Of a DNA stretch of 44,575 bases, positions 8,564 to 18,305 are shown piece after piece. Each line of letters opens with the position of its first letter. Within the stretch, counting starts at the first letter, position 1. Made by a program: the position numbers and the translations under genes. The DNA is taken from NCBI GenBank assembly GCA_023386835.1, contig JAEWIY010000138.1, forward strand, positions 1-44,575, in the 5' to 3' direction. The notes beneath the pieces are model-generated. The model had not been told where the DNA came from. It did no database searches and was given only the letters and a program-made list of their open reading frames with translations. The DNA is from Verrucomicrobiota bacterium (GTDB lineage Bacteria; Verrucomicrobiota; Verrucomicrobiia; Opitutales; Opitutaceae).

Positions 8564-11443
8564 ATGCGCGCACCGCTTCGTCCTGTCTTCGGCCTGCTGC
8601 TGCTGACGCTTTTGACCTGCGCCAGCACCGCGGCTCCTCGCTTCGCTCACGAATCCAGCGACCTGCCGCCCGATCCGGCGGTTCGCTTCGGCACCCTGCC
8701 CAACGGCTTCCGCTACGCCGTCCTCGCGAATCGTGAACCACGCGAGCGCGCCGCCCTGCGCCTGTACGTGGACGTCGGTTCCGTCCATGAAACCGAACAG
8801 CAACTCGGTGTCGCGCACTTCCTCGAACACATGGCGTTCAACGGAAGCACGCATTACGCGCCAGGCACGCTGATCGAGTTCTTCCAGCGCATGGGCATGA
8901 ACTTCGGCGGGGACACCAACGCGTTCACCAGCTTCGACCGCACGGTCTACATGATCGACCTGCCGAATACCCAACCCGCCACCGTCGGCGAAGGGTTGCA
9001 GGTCATGCAGGACTACGCGCACGGGCTGCTGCTGCTCGAAGACGAAATCGACCGTGAACGCGGCGTCATCCTGAGCGAGAAGCGCACGCGCGACTCGGTG
9101 CAATACCGCTCCTTCGTCGCCGAGTTTCAATTCGCCCTGTCGGGCTCGCGCCTGACCGAACGCCTGCCGATCGGCACCGAAGACATCATCCGGTCGGCGC
9201 CGCGGGACGCTTTTGTGTCGTTCTACAATCACTGGTATCGCCCGGAGCGGCTGGCGCTGGTGGCGGTCGGCGACTTCGAGCCAGCGGAGATCGAGCGCGA
9301 AATCATTGAGCGATTCTCAAAAATCGAAGCGCGCGCGCCCGCAGAAACGGACCCGTCCTACGGCGAACTGGCCCGGCGCGAAGGCACCCACGTTCTCTTT
9401 CACCATGAGCCCGAAGCCGGCGCCACCACGGTCGGCATTCAGACGGTGGTTCCGTATCAGAAAGAGCCCGACACCGCGGCCAACCGCCTGCAGTACCTGC
9501 CGCGCCAGCTCGCCGTTTCAATGTTGAACCGGCGCCTTTCCGAGTTGGCGAAAAAGGAAGGTTCCCCGTTTTCGAACGGACGCGTCGCCGTTAATGAGGC
9601 CTACGACTTTGCGCGCAACGCGGGCATCGAACTCACCTGCCAGCCGCAACAGTGGTCCGATGCGCTCGCGGTCGCCGACCAGGAGCTTCGCCGCGCGTTG
9701 GAGCACGGCTTTCAGGAACCGGAAATGCGTGAGGCCGTCGCCGCTTACCGCAATGCCCTCGAGCAGGCGGTGCGCACGGCGCCCACCCGGCGCTCAAGCA
9801 GCCTCGCGATGGAGTTGATCTCCGCGATCGCCGACGACGAGGTGTTCACCACGCCGCAGACGGACCTCGATCTGTTCGGACCGGCGCTCGACCGCGTGAC
9901 GGTGCAACACTGCCTGCAGGCGCTGCGGCAGGCGTTCGCCGCACCCCATCGACTGGTCACAGTGATTGGCAACGCGAAGATCAACGGCGACGCCGACACG
10001 GCCTCGGCCGAGGAAAAGATCAAGGCCGTGTTTGAAACCTCGAGCGCCGTGGCGGTGCTGCCGCCCGAGGCGATGAGCGACCTTGCGTTTGCCTACACCG
10101 ACTTCGGTTCACCGGGCGCGGTTAAGTCGCGTCGCGAGGTCGACGACCTGGGCGTGACGCAGGTCGAGTTCGAGAACGGCGTGCGGCTGAACCTGAAGAA
10201 GACCGATTTCGAGGCCGACCGGATTGCGATGAACGTGCGCATCGGCACGGGGCAACTCACCGAGCCACGCGAACAGCCCGGTCTGGCCACCTTTGCCGCG
10301 AACACGTTTACTCTCGGCGGACTCGGCCAACACAGTGCGGACGAACTGCGCCGCATCCTTGCGGGCCGAAACGTCGGGGTTGGTTTCCGTGTCGACAGCG
10401 ACGCGTTTGTCCTGGCGGGCAGCACCACCCCGAAGGACCTCGAACTGCAACTGCAGCTCGCCACCGCCCACCTCACCGATCCCGGTTACAGGCCTGAGGC
10501 GGCGCGCCAGATGCTGAAGGCGATTGAGCAGTACTACACCCAGCTCGCCCACGTGCCCCAGGGCCCGCTGCAACTCGAAGTGCCGCGACTGCTCGCCAGC
10601 GGCGACCCGCGTTTTGGGCTCCCGCCACAAAAGGCTATCGAAAGCCGCACGCTCGACGAGGTGCGCGCCTGGGTCGGACCGCAGCTGGCGGAAGGTGCGC
10701 TCGAAGTGGCACTCGTCGGGGACATTGACGTCGAAGCGGCGATCCAGGCTGTTGCGAATACCTTTGGCGCCCTGCCCGCGCGAAAGGCCAAGCCGGCGCT
10801 CGAGGACCTGCGCAAGGTCTCGTTCCCGGATCCGTTCGAGAAGGACTACACGGTGCCAACCGAGATCCCGAAAGGTGTGGTCGCGCTGTATTGGCCCACG
10901 ACCGACGGACGCGACATCCACCTCGCCCGGCGGCTGAACCTGTTGTCGGAAATCCTTTCCGACCGGCTGCGCGTGCGGATCCGCGAGGAGATCGGCGGCG
11001 CCTACAGCCCCAGCGCCGGCAGCATGGCGAGCGACACGTATTCAGGTTACGGTTACATCAACGCCTACATCGTCGTCGAACCCGACAAGGCAGAGGAGAT
11101 CGCCACCGTGACGCGGGAGATCGCGGCTGACCTAGCGCAGAACGGGGTGACCGACGACGAACTCCAGCGGGCCAAGCTGCCTTTGCTGACCTCCCTGCGC
11201 GAATCGGCCCGGACCAACGCGTACTGGCTCAATGCCGTGCTCGCGAGCGCGCAGGAGTTTCCGCAGCGGCTCGATTGGGCACGCACCCGCTACAGCGATA
11301 TTGAAGCCGTGACCAAGCCGGAGCTGGATGCGCTGGCGCGGCAATACTTCGGCTCCGACCGCGCCTTCCAGGTGATCGTGCTGCCGTCATCGCCCGGCCC
11401 GGCGGAAAAGCCGATGCCCGGCCCGACGGCGCCGCCGAGCTGA
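8564..11443 (+). CDS. M16-family (pitrilysin-like) zinc metalloprotease, exported
   Basis: The protein is 959 aa from the ATG at 8564, chosen because it begins a signal peptide (LRPVFGLLLLTLLTCASTAA). A TTG seven codons upstream is possible. The inverted zinc motif HxxEH is H85-F-L-E88-H89. The third ligand is E165, exactly 76 residues after H89 as in pitrilysin. The chain then shows the usual arrangement of one active M16 half followed by an inactive half (about 500-940). Such two-domain periplasmic or outer-membrane-associated peptidases degrade peptides; the substrate here is unknown. It is convergent with fabF and shares a hairpin with it. Confidence 0.93.
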   Translation: MRAPLRPVFGLLLLTLLTCASTAAPRFAHESSDLPPDPAVRFGTLPNGFRYAVLANREPRERAALRLYVDVGSVHETEQQLGVAHFLEHMAFNGSTHYAPGTLIEFFQRMGMNFGGDTNAFTSFDRTVYMIDLPNTQPATVGEGLQVMQDYAHGLLLLEDEIDRERGVILSEKRTRDSVQYRSFVAEFQFALSGSRLTERLPIGTEDIIRSAPRDAFVSFYNHWYRPERLALVAVGDFEPAEIEREIIERFSKIEARAPAETDPSYGELARREGTHVLFHHEPEAGATTVGIQTVVPYQKEPDTAANRLQYLPRQLAVSMLNRRLSELAKKEGSPFSNGRVAVNEAYDFARNAGIELTCQPQQWSDALAVADQELRRALEHGFQEPEMREAVAAYRNALEQAVRTAPTRRSSSLAMELISAIADDEVFTTPQTDLDLFGPALDRVTVQHCLQALRQAFAAPHRLVTVIGNAKINGDADTASAEEKIKAVFETSSAVAVLPPEAMSDLAFAYTDFGSPGAVKSRREVDDLGVTQVEFENGVRLNLKKTDFEADRIAMNVRIGTGQLTEPREQPGLATFAANTFTLGGLGQHSADELRRILAGRNVGVGFRVDSDAFVLAGSTTPKDLELQLQLATAHLTDPGYRPEAARQMLKAIEQYYTQLAHVPQGPLQLEVPRLLASGDPRFGLPPQKAIESRTLDEVRAWVGPQLAEGALEVALVGDIDVEAAIQAVANTFGALPARKAKPALEDLRKVSFPDPFEKDYTVPTEIPKGVVALYWPTTDGRDIHLARRLNLLSEILSDRLRVRIREEIGGAYSPSAGSMASDTYSGYGYINAYIVVEPDKAEEIATVTREIAADLAQNGVTDDELQRAKLPLLTSLRESARTNAYWLNAVLASAQEFPQRLDWARTRYSDIEAVTKPELDALARQYFGSDRAFQVIVLPSSPGPAEKPMPGPTAPPS

Positions 11444-11464
11444 TCCGCTCGCCGCCCTCAGCAT

Positions 11465-11497
11465 CGTCCGCCGCCGTTGAACCGGGGGCGGCGGACG
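11465..11497. terminator. Bidirectional hairpin between the M16 protease gene and fabF
   Basis: CGTCCGCCGCC (11465-11475) and GGCGGCGGACG (11487-11497) form a perfect 11-bp GC stem with an 11-nt loop. It lies in the 66-nt gap between two converging stop codons. Neither side has a long T-run, but the position and stability suit a shared terminator. Confidence 0.65.
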
Positions 11498-11509
11498 TGT
11501 TCGCGCTCC

Positions 11510-12832
11510 TTATTCGAGTGCCTTGAAGACGAGCGAGGCGTTCGTGCCGCCGAAACCAAAACTGTTCGCCAGCGCGGCTCGCACCGTCTTCCGGACGGCC
11601 TGATTGGGCGTCACATTCAGCCCAGTCGCCTCCACCACGGGGTCGAGGTTCTCCAGGTTGATGGTTGGCGGAATGATCCCGTCGCTGATCGCCTTGACCG
11701 CAGCAAAGGCGCCCATCGCACCGGCGCCGCCGAGAAGGTGGCCCACCATCGACTTGATGCCGCTGACGTGAAGGTGGTGCAGTTGCCCCGCGAATACGTT
11801 CGCAATGGCCGTGGCCTCCTCGCCGTCGCCACCGGGAGTCGAGGTGGCGTGGGCCGAGACGTAGTCCACCTGATCGGCGGACAGTCCGCCCGCCCGGAGG
11901 GCGTTGCGCATCGAGCGCTGAGAACCCTCGGCGCCCGGCGCGAGTGACGACAGGTGATACGCGTCCGCCGAGGCGCCGTATCCACAAAGTTCGGCGTAAA
12001 TCCGGGCGTCGCGGCGCCGCGCATGTTCGAGTTCCTCCAGGACAAAAACAACTGCGCCCTCACCGAGCACAAAACCATCGCGGTCGCGATCGTACGGTCG
12101 CGACGCGCGCTCGGGCTCGTCGTTGCGCGTCGACAACGCCCGCATCTGGGCAAATGCGCCAATCGCCAGCGGCGTGACGGTGCTCTCCGCGCCTCCCGCC
12201 ACCATGACGTCTGCATCGCCGCGCGCGATGGCCGCGCCGGCTTCGCCCAAGGCATGGCCTGACGTCGCGCATGCCGAAGCAACCGCCATGTTCGCGCCCC
12301 GCAGGTTCAGCAGCAGGCTCACCTGCCCCGCCAGCAGGTTGGGCGCGATCTGGATGATGAAGAAGGGCGAGATCTTCCGGAAGCCGCCCGTCTTCCACGT
12401 ATCATGAGTGGCCTCGATCTCCGGCAGGCCGCCTAGGCCGACGCCCAGGTTCACGCCCATCCGGCCCGCGTCGAGTTCATCCCGGAGCGCATCCAGACCC
12501 GAATCCGCATAGGCCTCGACGGCCGCCGTCGCACCCAAATGCGTGAAACGGCCGAACTTCTTCGCGTCCTTCGGCGAAAAGACCGCGCTCAACGGTTCAC
12601 CCTGCGCGCCCCGCGGCCGCAACGAAGTTGCCAACGGCCGGGTGGGATCAAACCCCTTCACCTCGCCGGCGATCTGCGCGCTGCAGCCGGTCGCGTCGAA
12701 TCGGGTGACGCGCGTGATGCCGGATCGTCCGCTCGTCAGACCCTGCCAAGTCTCCGCGGCCGTATTGCCCAACGGGCTGACCACGCCGATTCCAGTGATG
12801 ACCACACGTCGATTGCCAGATGCTGTGTTCAC
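11510..12832 (-). CDS. fabF: Beta-ketoacyl-ACP synthase II
   Basis: A 440-aa thiolase-fold condensing enzyme that elongates acyl-ACP with malonyl-ACP in fatty acid synthesis. The Cys-His-His triad is visible: C188 in ASACATSG, H328 in SAHATSTPGGD and H365 in SMVGHLLGGAG. The Gly-rich C-terminal NSFGFGGTNAS is also present. It is about 28 residues longer than E. coli FabF. The extra length is mostly an insertion at about 68-92 (LRPRGAQGEPLSAVFSPKD). The gene stands alone, without acpP or fabD/G, and is divergent from the HIT gene across about 156 bp. A role in a specialised pathway cannot be excluded, but the sequence looks like housekeeping FabF. Confidence 0.94.
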   Translation of the reverse strand: MNTASGNRRVVITGIGVVSPLGNTAAETWQGLTSGRSGITRVTRFDATGCSAQIAGEVKGFDPTRPLATSLRPRGAQGEPLSAVFSPKDAKKFGRFTHLGATAAVEAYADSGLDALRDELDAGRMGVNLGVGLGGLPEIEATHDTWKTGGFRKISPFFIIQIAPNLLAGQVSLLLNLRGANMAVASACATSGHALGEAGAAIARGDADVMVAGGAESTVTPLAIGAFAQMRALSTRNDEPERASRPYDRDRDGFVLGEGAVVFVLEELEHARRRDARIYAELCGYGASADAYHLSSLAPGAEGSQRSMRNALRAGGLSADQVDYVSAHATSTPGGDGEEATAIANVFAGQLHHLHVSGIKSMVGHLLGGAGAMGAFAAVKAISDGIIPPTINLENLDPVVEATGLNVTPNQAVRKTVRAALANSFGFGGTNASLVFKALE

Positions 12833-12988
12833 GATAGCTAAAGGGTTAACCCGTGCCGGACGTCCTGTCGCTTGTCAGGCCGTTATTTTTGGGCGGACCG
12901 GCGGAACGACCCGCCAGTCAGTTGCGTCAGTTCACCGTGGCCGGGGTTTTGACATGCCGCGACGAGCCCGCTTCAGTCCGTCTTCCTC

Positions 12989-13489
12989 ATGCAGTCGCTA
13001 CACGCCTACTGGCGGATGGAATACATTGAGGCGCCGCGGCTTCCCTCGTTGCAGCGTCCTTTCACGGAGCTCCCCGCCCTTGGGGATGACCGTGCCGCCC
13101 TGATCGTTCACCGATCGCCGTTATCCTATTTAATGCTCAACCGTTTCCCCTACAATCCGGGGCATCTGCTGGCGATTCCCTTCCGGGAGATCGTCGACAT
13201 CGAGGAGCTGACGGACGCGGAGAACGCCGACTTAATGGCCATCATGGCCTTCGGGAAAAAGCTGCTGCGCGCGGCCATGAAGCCGGACGGCTTTAATATC
13301 GGCTTCAACCTCGGTTCAGCGGCGGGTGGCAGCATCGCGCACCTGCACGGGCACATCGTGCCGCGGTGGAATGGGGACACCAACTTCATGCCCGTGCTGG
13401 GACAGACCCGCATCCTGCCACAAGCCCTCGACTCCACTTGGGAAAAGCTGGTGGCTGCCCGCCAGAGCCTCACCTCGCATGCCGACTAA
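12989..13489 (+). CDS. HIT-domain protein (histidine-triad nucleotide hydrolase/transferase)
   Basis: A 166-aa protein with the histidine triad H118-L-H120-G-H122-I-V inside GGSIAHLHGHIVPRWNGD. H120 or H122 acts as the nucleophile region in the family. The preceding LNRFPYNPGHLLAIPFR is the typical nucleotide-binding strand. The C-terminal WNGDTNFMP resembles the Ap4A-phosphorylase-like HIT branch seen in Verrucomicrobia and Actinobacteria. The substrate (Ap4A, an adenosine phosphoramidate or other) cannot be decided. It heads the long plus-strand gene run and overlaps phoH by 11 nt. No strong promoter was identified in the 156-bp divergent region before it. Confidence 0.9.
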   Translation: MQSLHAYWRMEYIEAPRLPSLQRPFTELPALGDDRAALIVHRSPLSYLMLNRFPYNPGHLLAIPFREIVDIEELTDAENADLMAIMAFGKKLLRAAMKPDGFNIGFNLGSAAGGSIAHLHGHIVPRWNGDTNFMPVLGQTRILPQALDSTWEKLVAARQSLTSHAD

Positions 13490-14462
13490 AACCCTTTATT
13501 TCCCGAATCCTCGTCACTTGAACCAGTTGTATGCCGGACGGGACGAGAACCTAGCCTACGCGGAGCGGGCGCTCCATGTCAAACTCACCAGCCGTGAAGA
13601 CTGGCTGAAGGTCGACGGGGAAACACCCGCGGTGGCGGCGATTGAGGCGCTCTTCGGCTACCTGAATGACGCGCGCTCCCAAGGCGTGGTCATCCGGACG
13701 CCGGATTACCACCGGTTCGTCGACATGATCGCCCGCGGGGAGTCGGATCAGCTGCGCACGCTTTTCGCCGAACCGCTGGTGATCACCACCCAGCGCCGCA
13801 CGATCGTGCCCAAGACGCTGGGCCAGAAGCTTTACCTACAGTCGATGCAGCGGAACCCGGTGGTTTTTGGCATCGGCCCCGCCGGCACCGGCAAGACTTA
13901 TCTGGCCATGGCGCAGGCCATCTCGGCGCTGCTCAAGAACGAGGTTCAACGCATCATCCTGACGCGCCCGGCGGTTGAGGCCGGCGAAGCCCTCGGCTTC
14001 CTGCCAGGCGATCTCCGGGAAAAGATCCTGCCGTACCTGCGCCCGCTTTACGACGCGATGCACGACATGATCGACGCGGAGGACGTCGCACGCCTCACGG
14101 AGAAGGGCATCATCGAGATCGCGCCACTCGCCTACATGCGCGGACGCACCCTGCCTCACGCTTTCATCATCCTCGATGAGGCGCAAAACACGACGTCGGA
14201 GCAGATGATGATGTTCCTCACCCGGTTAGGTGAAGAATCACGCATGGTGGTCACAGGCGACGTCACCCAAGTCGATCTGCCCCGCTCCAAACAGTCCGGG
14301 CTGCTGGAAGTCGGGAGAATTTTGCGCGACATTCCCGGAATAGAGTTCCATCATTTCAGTGGTGCCGACGTGGTCCGGCACCCCCTCGTGCAGAAGATCA
14401 TCGACGCCTACGCCCGCTACCAAAACCCGATGAACACCGAGTCCGCACCGGGCCTCGGCTGA
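13479..14462 (+). CDS. phoH: PhoH-family ATPase
   Basis: A 327-aa PhoH/YbeZ-type P-loop protein. The start is the ATG at 13479 (MPTKTLYFPNP), which overlaps the HIT gene end. Longer readings into the HIT gene are out of character with the family. Walker A is GPAGTGKT at 133-140, Walker B is ILDEAQNTT, and the VVTGDVTQVDLP sensor motif follows. The N-terminal 110 residues resemble the usual YbeZ extension. YbeZ partners with the endonuclease YbeY in rRNA and RNA metabolism, and ybeY lies two genes downstream. The GTG of the next gene begins 7 nt after the stop. Confidence 0.94.
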   Translation: MPTKTLYFPNPRHLNQLYAGRDENLAYAERALHVKLTSREDWLKVDGETPAVAAIEALFGYLNDARSQGVVIRTPDYHRFVDMIARGESDQLRTLFAEPLVITTQRRTIVPKTLGQKLYLQSMQRNPVVFGIGPAGTGKTYLAMAQAISALLKNEVQRIILTRPAVEAGEALGFLPGDLREKILPYLRPLYDAMHDMIDAEDVARLTEKGIIEIAPLAYMRGRTLPHAFIILDEAQNTTSEQMMMFLTRLGEESRMVVTGDVTQVDLPRSKQSGLLEVGRILRDIPGIEFHHFSGADVVRHPLVQKIIDAYARYQNPMNTESAPGLG

Positions 14463-14469
14463 ACGAGTC

Positions 14470-16875
14470 GTGGACCTCCTTCGCAACTTCCGGCTTCTCC
14501 GCGGTGGTGCGCCGCGCCGCGTCCGCAAACGCGAGGCGCCGCCAGGGCTCGTCCAGTTTCTGGAAAAGAGCCGGGTCATCGGCGCGCTGATCTTTGTCGC
14601 GACCGTCGCAGCGATCGTGCTGATCAGCTTCGTCGGGGTGAACACCGTCAACGTGCCGGTGCTGCCGAACCAGGCGGCGTCCGTGCGCATCGTGGCCAGC
14701 GGGCCGTTCTCTTACGTCAGCGCCGAACAGACGCGCGTGGCCCGCGAAGAGATTCGTGACCGCGTACCGCCCGTGTTCCGACTCGAGTTTGAGCCGCTGC
14801 GGCAGTTCGAGATCAACATCCGTGAACTGCTCTCCGATCTGGAGGCGCTGGAGAAAGAATTTCCCGATCCGGAAGTCAGCCAGTCGGAACGTCAGGAACG
14901 CCTCGCGGCCATCGTTGAGCGCTTCAACGAGAAGGGGCCCTATCGTGCGACGTTGAACGACGTCGCGGCCTTATTGGAGGCCGGAGACGCGCGCCAGCGG
15001 CAGAAACTTGTGCAAGGTGTGCTGCTCGTCCTGCGCGAAACCTACGACCAAGGTGTGCCGGACAACGCAATGCTGGTCTCGGGCAACAGCCGCGAAGTCG
15101 TCGCGTTTCAAATCGCCGGCACCGAGGGCGAGATTCGCCAGCAGACGGTTGTGCCGCTCGACGAGGCGCTGACGCTGCTTCACATCAACATCACCGCCGA
15201 GGGTCTGGGACCGGAAACGAGCTTCTCCCTGTTCCGACTGTTCCGCAACGGGCTGACGCCCAACCTGCTTTACGATCAGGCCGCAACCAAACGGCAGCAG
15301 GAGGCGGCGCTCGCGGCCATGAAACCCGTTGTCGTCAAAGTCGAGCGCGGCGAGACCATCATCGAGCCGGGCACCCGTGTCACACCCGAGCAGTACGAAA
15401 TGCTCGTGGCGCACCGGCAGCACCTTCTGGAAACCGGCGACGCGGGTCTGACGGACAACCTGCACTTGTTCGGCCGGATCCTGCTCGTGCTCGCGATGGT
15501 GATGGCCTGCGTGTTCTACATCCGACTCGAGGACCGTGAAACCCTGCAGAGCAACAGCCGCCTCGGCCTGCTCGCGTTGGTGGTCATGCTCAACCTCACG
15601 CTGGTGCGGGCGACGTATTCACTTGGCGGTACGGCTTACTTCATCAGCAACTCCGCCGCCGCCGCTCTTCTGCCCTATTTGGCGCCCACGGCGCTGGCCC
15701 CGGTGATTGTCGCCATCCTGATTGATGCCGGTTCGGCCGTCTTCATGGCGCTGCTGATCTCGATTTTCACCGGCGTCATCTACGGCAACCGGCTCGACCT
15801 GCTGGTGCTGACCTTCCTCGCGTCGATGGTGGCGATCTACTGCGTCCGCCTGACGCGCCAGCGTGGCAGTATTGTCCGTGCCACGACGTTTGGCGGGTTC
15901 GTCGTCATGACATTCGCCTTCTTGATCGGGGTGATCGACCGCCTGCCGCCGTTGACCGTGCTCAAGCAGATGGTGGGCGGACTCTCCACGGGCGTGCTCA
16001 CCGGCATCGTCGTGGTCGGCCTCCTGCCGCTGCTCGAGTCGCTCTTCAAGCGCACCACAGACATCACGATGCTGGAGCTGACGGACTACAATCACCCGTT
16101 GCTCAGCCGGATGCAGATGGAAGCGCCGGGCACGTATCACCACTCGCTGGTCGTCGCACAGCTCGCCGAAAACGCGGCCAACGCCATTGGCGCCAATCCG
16201 CTGCGCGCCCGGGTCTGCGCGCTCTTCCACGATATCGGCAAGTTGGTGAAACCCGAGTATTTCGCCGAGAACCAGCGCGACGGCGTCAATCCGCACGACT
16301 TCAACAACCCGTCGCTCTCGGCCTTGATCATCAAGAGCCACGTCAAGGAAGGCGTGGACCTCGCGCTGCAGTACCGCCTGCCGCGTGTGGTGATCAACGT
16401 GATCCGCCAGCACCACGGCACGTCGTTGATCCGATACTTCTATCACCGCGCCTTGGGCTCAGCCACGCGGCCACCTGCTTCGAGCGCCGCGCCGGTGCCG
16501 TTCCCCGGGACGCGTAATTCGCTCGCGCCGGGACTGGAGCCCGTGCCGGTCAGTGAGGCGACCTACCGTTATGACGGCCCCCGCCCGCAGTTTAAGGAGA
16601 GTGCGATCATCCTGTTGGCCGATGGCTGTGAAGCCGCATCGCGCTCCTTGCAGAAGGTCACGCCGCAGGGTTTGGCGGAGTTGATCGACAAGATTGTGGG
16701 TGACCACATCGCCGACGGGCAGCTGGACGAATCGCCCCTGACTTTCGCCGAGATCACGCGGATCAAGAGCAGCTTCAATTTTACGCTCCTGAACATGCTG
16801 CACTCGCGCATCGCTTATCCGACCGGTCAACCGGCTCGCGGCCCGGCTGGTTCAGCGGAGCAGGTGCGGGCGTGA
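14470..16875 (+). CDS. 7TM-HD membrane phosphodiesterase, PgpH-like (probable cyclic-di-AMP hydrolase)
   Basis: An 801-aa protein starting with GTG. TM1 is near residues 37-57, a periplasmic 7TMR-HDED domain spans about 60-325, a seven-helix bundle about 335-530 and a cytosolic HD domain 550-795. The metal site shows H557/H558 and the HDIGK motif at 587-591, and IRQHHGTSLIRYFYHRA is also present. Listeria PgpH with this architecture hydrolyses c-di-AMP. Unlike PgpH, about 25 Pro/Ala/Ser-rich residues are inserted in the HD domain (about 660-690), before YDGPRPQFKESAIILLADG. The gene sits between phoH and ybeY, a common order in many phyla. Its stop overlaps ybeY as GTGA. Confidence 0.9.
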   Translation: MDLLRNFRLLRGGAPRRVRKREAPPGLVQFLEKSRVIGALIFVATVAAIVLISFVGVNTVNVPVLPNQAASVRIVASGPFSYVSAEQTRVAREEIRDRVPPVFRLEFEPLRQFEINIRELLSDLEALEKEFPDPEVSQSERQERLAAIVERFNEKGPYRATLNDVAALLEAGDARQRQKLVQGVLLVLRETYDQGVPDNAMLVSGNSREVVAFQIAGTEGEIRQQTVVPLDEALTLLHINITAEGLGPETSFSLFRLFRNGLTPNLLYDQAATKRQQEAALAAMKPVVVKVERGETIIEPGTRVTPEQYEMLVAHRQHLLETGDAGLTDNLHLFGRILLVLAMVMACVFYIRLEDRETLQSNSRLGLLALVVMLNLTLVRATYSLGGTAYFISNSAAAALLPYLAPTALAPVIVAILIDAGSAVFMALLISIFTGVIYGNRLDLLVLTFLASMVAIYCVRLTRQRGSIVRATTFGGFVVMTFAFLIGVIDRLPPLTVLKQMVGGLSTGVLTGIVVVGLLPLLESLFKRTTDITMLELTDYNHPLLSRMQMEAPGTYHHSLVVAQLAENAANAIGANPLRARVCALFHDIGKLVKPEYFAENQRDGVNPHDFNNPSLSALIIKSHVKEGVDLALQYRLPRVVINVIRQHHGTSLIRYFYHRALGSATRPPASSAAPVPFPGTRNSLAPGLEPVPVSEATYRYDGPRPQFKESAIILLADGCEAASRSLQKVTPQGLAELIDKIVGDHIADGQLDESPLTFAEITRIKSSFNFTLLNMLHSRIAYPTGQPARGPAGSAEQVRA

Positions 16876-17468
16876 AGAAGTCCCCTCGTCCGCGTCCCCG
16901 CAAAGCGGCCCAGCGTAAGCCCCAGGCCAAACGGGCGTCCGCCGCCCCGGTGACGCTGGCCCCATCGCGCGAAGTTTCGATTCAGGTTGCCCATCCGCGT
17001 TTGCGGGTCGACCGGCCGCGGCTCCAACAGGCGATTTACGCCCTCGATTCCGCGGCCGCGGAACGGTTTGGCGGCGGCCCGCCCCCCGGCGAGTTGTCGA
17101 TCGCGTTCCTGACCGATCCTGCACTCGCCCAGCTTCACGGCGACTTTCTGGCGGACCCCAGCACGACTGATGTGATCACCTTCGAGGGTGAACCCACCTT
17201 CGGAACCGCCGGCGAGATCTGCGTATCCGCCGACACCGCACAAAATTTCGCGACCCAGCACGGTCACGAATTCAGCCGCGAGCTGACGCTTTACGTGGTG
17301 CACGGCTGGCTGCACCTGGCCGGTTACGACGACCTGGAGCCTGCCAAGAAGCGCAAGATGCGGGCCGCCGAAGCGCGCGCCATGCGACAGCTCGAACCGC
17401 TCTTGCGGGAACCGTTGTTCAGCTGGAAACCCGCGGCCACACGCGGGCGGCGCTCCGCCAAGCGGTAA
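16872..17468 (+). CDS. ybeY: Endoribonuclease YbeY (rRNA maturation factor) with altered metal site
   Basis: A 198-aa protein starting with GTG and overlapping the HD-phosphodiesterase gene by 4 nt. The first 30 residues are a Lys/Arg/Pro-rich extension absent from E. coli YbeY. The family zinc motif HGxLHLxGYDH reads HGWLHLAGYDD. H144 and H148 are present, but the third ligand position (154) is Asp. The TTDVITFEGE and GEICVSAD segments are normal for YbeY, so the identity is not in doubt. YbeY works on 16S rRNA 3' end maturation and ribosome quality control, often with YbeZ/PhoH, encoded two genes upstream. Asp can ligate zinc, so activity is plausible. Confidence 0.9.
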   Translation: MKKSPRPRPRKAAQRKPQAKRASAAPVTLAPSREVSIQVAHPRLRVDRPRLQQAIYALDSAAAERFGGGPPPGELSIAFLTDPALAQLHGDFLADPSTTDVITFEGEPTFGTAGEICVSADTAQNFATQHGHEFSRELTLYVVHGWLHLAGYDDLEPAKKRKMRAAEARAMRQLEPLLREPLFSWKPAATRGRRSAKR

Positions 17469-17591
17469 GTCGCCCCGCAATCGAATTGCGCTCCGCGGAC
17501 CGGCAGGTCGCCGTCGGGTCGTCCCCGGCGTAGGTGAGCACCGGATGCCACTTGCGATGATCGACCGATGCCTCACGCTTGGCCAACCTTC

Positions 17592-18305
17592 ATGTCGACC
17601 GCCTCCCGATTCGCGTCGCTGCGCACCGCCTTTCTTTCCGGGCTCGTCCTGCTCGCGCCCCTGGCGGTCACCTGGTTAGTCTTTTCCTGGCTGATCGACC
17701 GCGTCGGCGGCGCCTTCCGGCCGATTTTCTTCTTCTACCTGCCTGAGCAACTCGCCGGTTATCCGGGCATGGGGCTGGTGCTCGATGTCATCACGACGGC
17801 CCTTGTCCTGGCGCTGATCACGCTGCTCGGGTACGGCTCCCGGTATGTGATCAGTCACTACTTCGGCCAAATGACCGAACGGCTGATCGAAAACATCCCG
17901 GGCGTGAGCACGGTCTACCGCACGGTTAAGCAGATCGTCGACACGTTCAGCGCGCAGAAGCGAAACGTGTTCGAGAAAGTCGTGCTGATCCAGTTTCCCC
18001 GCACCGGGTCCTACGCAATCGGTTTCCTGACCAACCGCGCTCAAGGCGAGGTACAGGCGCGAACCGCAGAAGAAGTGTGGACCGTGTTTGTGCCGACCAC
18101 GCCCAACCCGACCTCCGGTTTCCTCGTGCTCGTGCCCCGGCAGGATATCACCGTGCTCGACATGACTGTGGGCGACGCAATGAAGCTGGTTATCTCCGGC
18201 GGCGCGGTCACTCCCACCTGGCCCACGCCGAACGGCGCGTTGCCGCCGGGAGAACTTGTGGCCGCCAACACGGCGGAACCGACGGGCGCCGAACGCGCGC
18301 TGTGA
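17592..18305 (+). CDS. DUF502-family membrane protein
   Basis: A 237-aa inner-membrane protein. I start it at the ATG at 17592 (MSTASRFASLRTAF); an in-frame ATG at 17568 would add eight residues. TM1 is near 15-35 and TM2 near 63-85. A cytoplasmic or periplasmic domain follows with the DUF502 hallmarks NIPGVSTVYRTVKQIVDTF, FPRTGSYAIGFLT and TPNPTSGFLVLVP, then DMTVGDAMKLVISGG. The function of the family is not known. The gap after ybeY is 123 nt and holds only a short 6-bp hairpin (CGCAAT-CGA-ATTGCG). The stop overlaps the next gene as GTGA. Confidence 0.9.
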   Translation: MSTASRFASLRTAFLSGLVLLAPLAVTWLVFSWLIDRVGGAFRPIFFFYLPEQLAGYPGMGLVLDVITTALVLALITLLGYGSRYVISHYFGQMTERLIENIPGVSTVYRTVKQIVDTFSAQKRNVFEKVVLIQFPRTGSYAIGFLTNRAQGEVQARTAEEVWTVFVPTTPNPTSGFLVLVPRQDITVLDMTVGDAMKLVISGGAVTPTWPTPNGALPPGELVAANTAEPTGAERAL

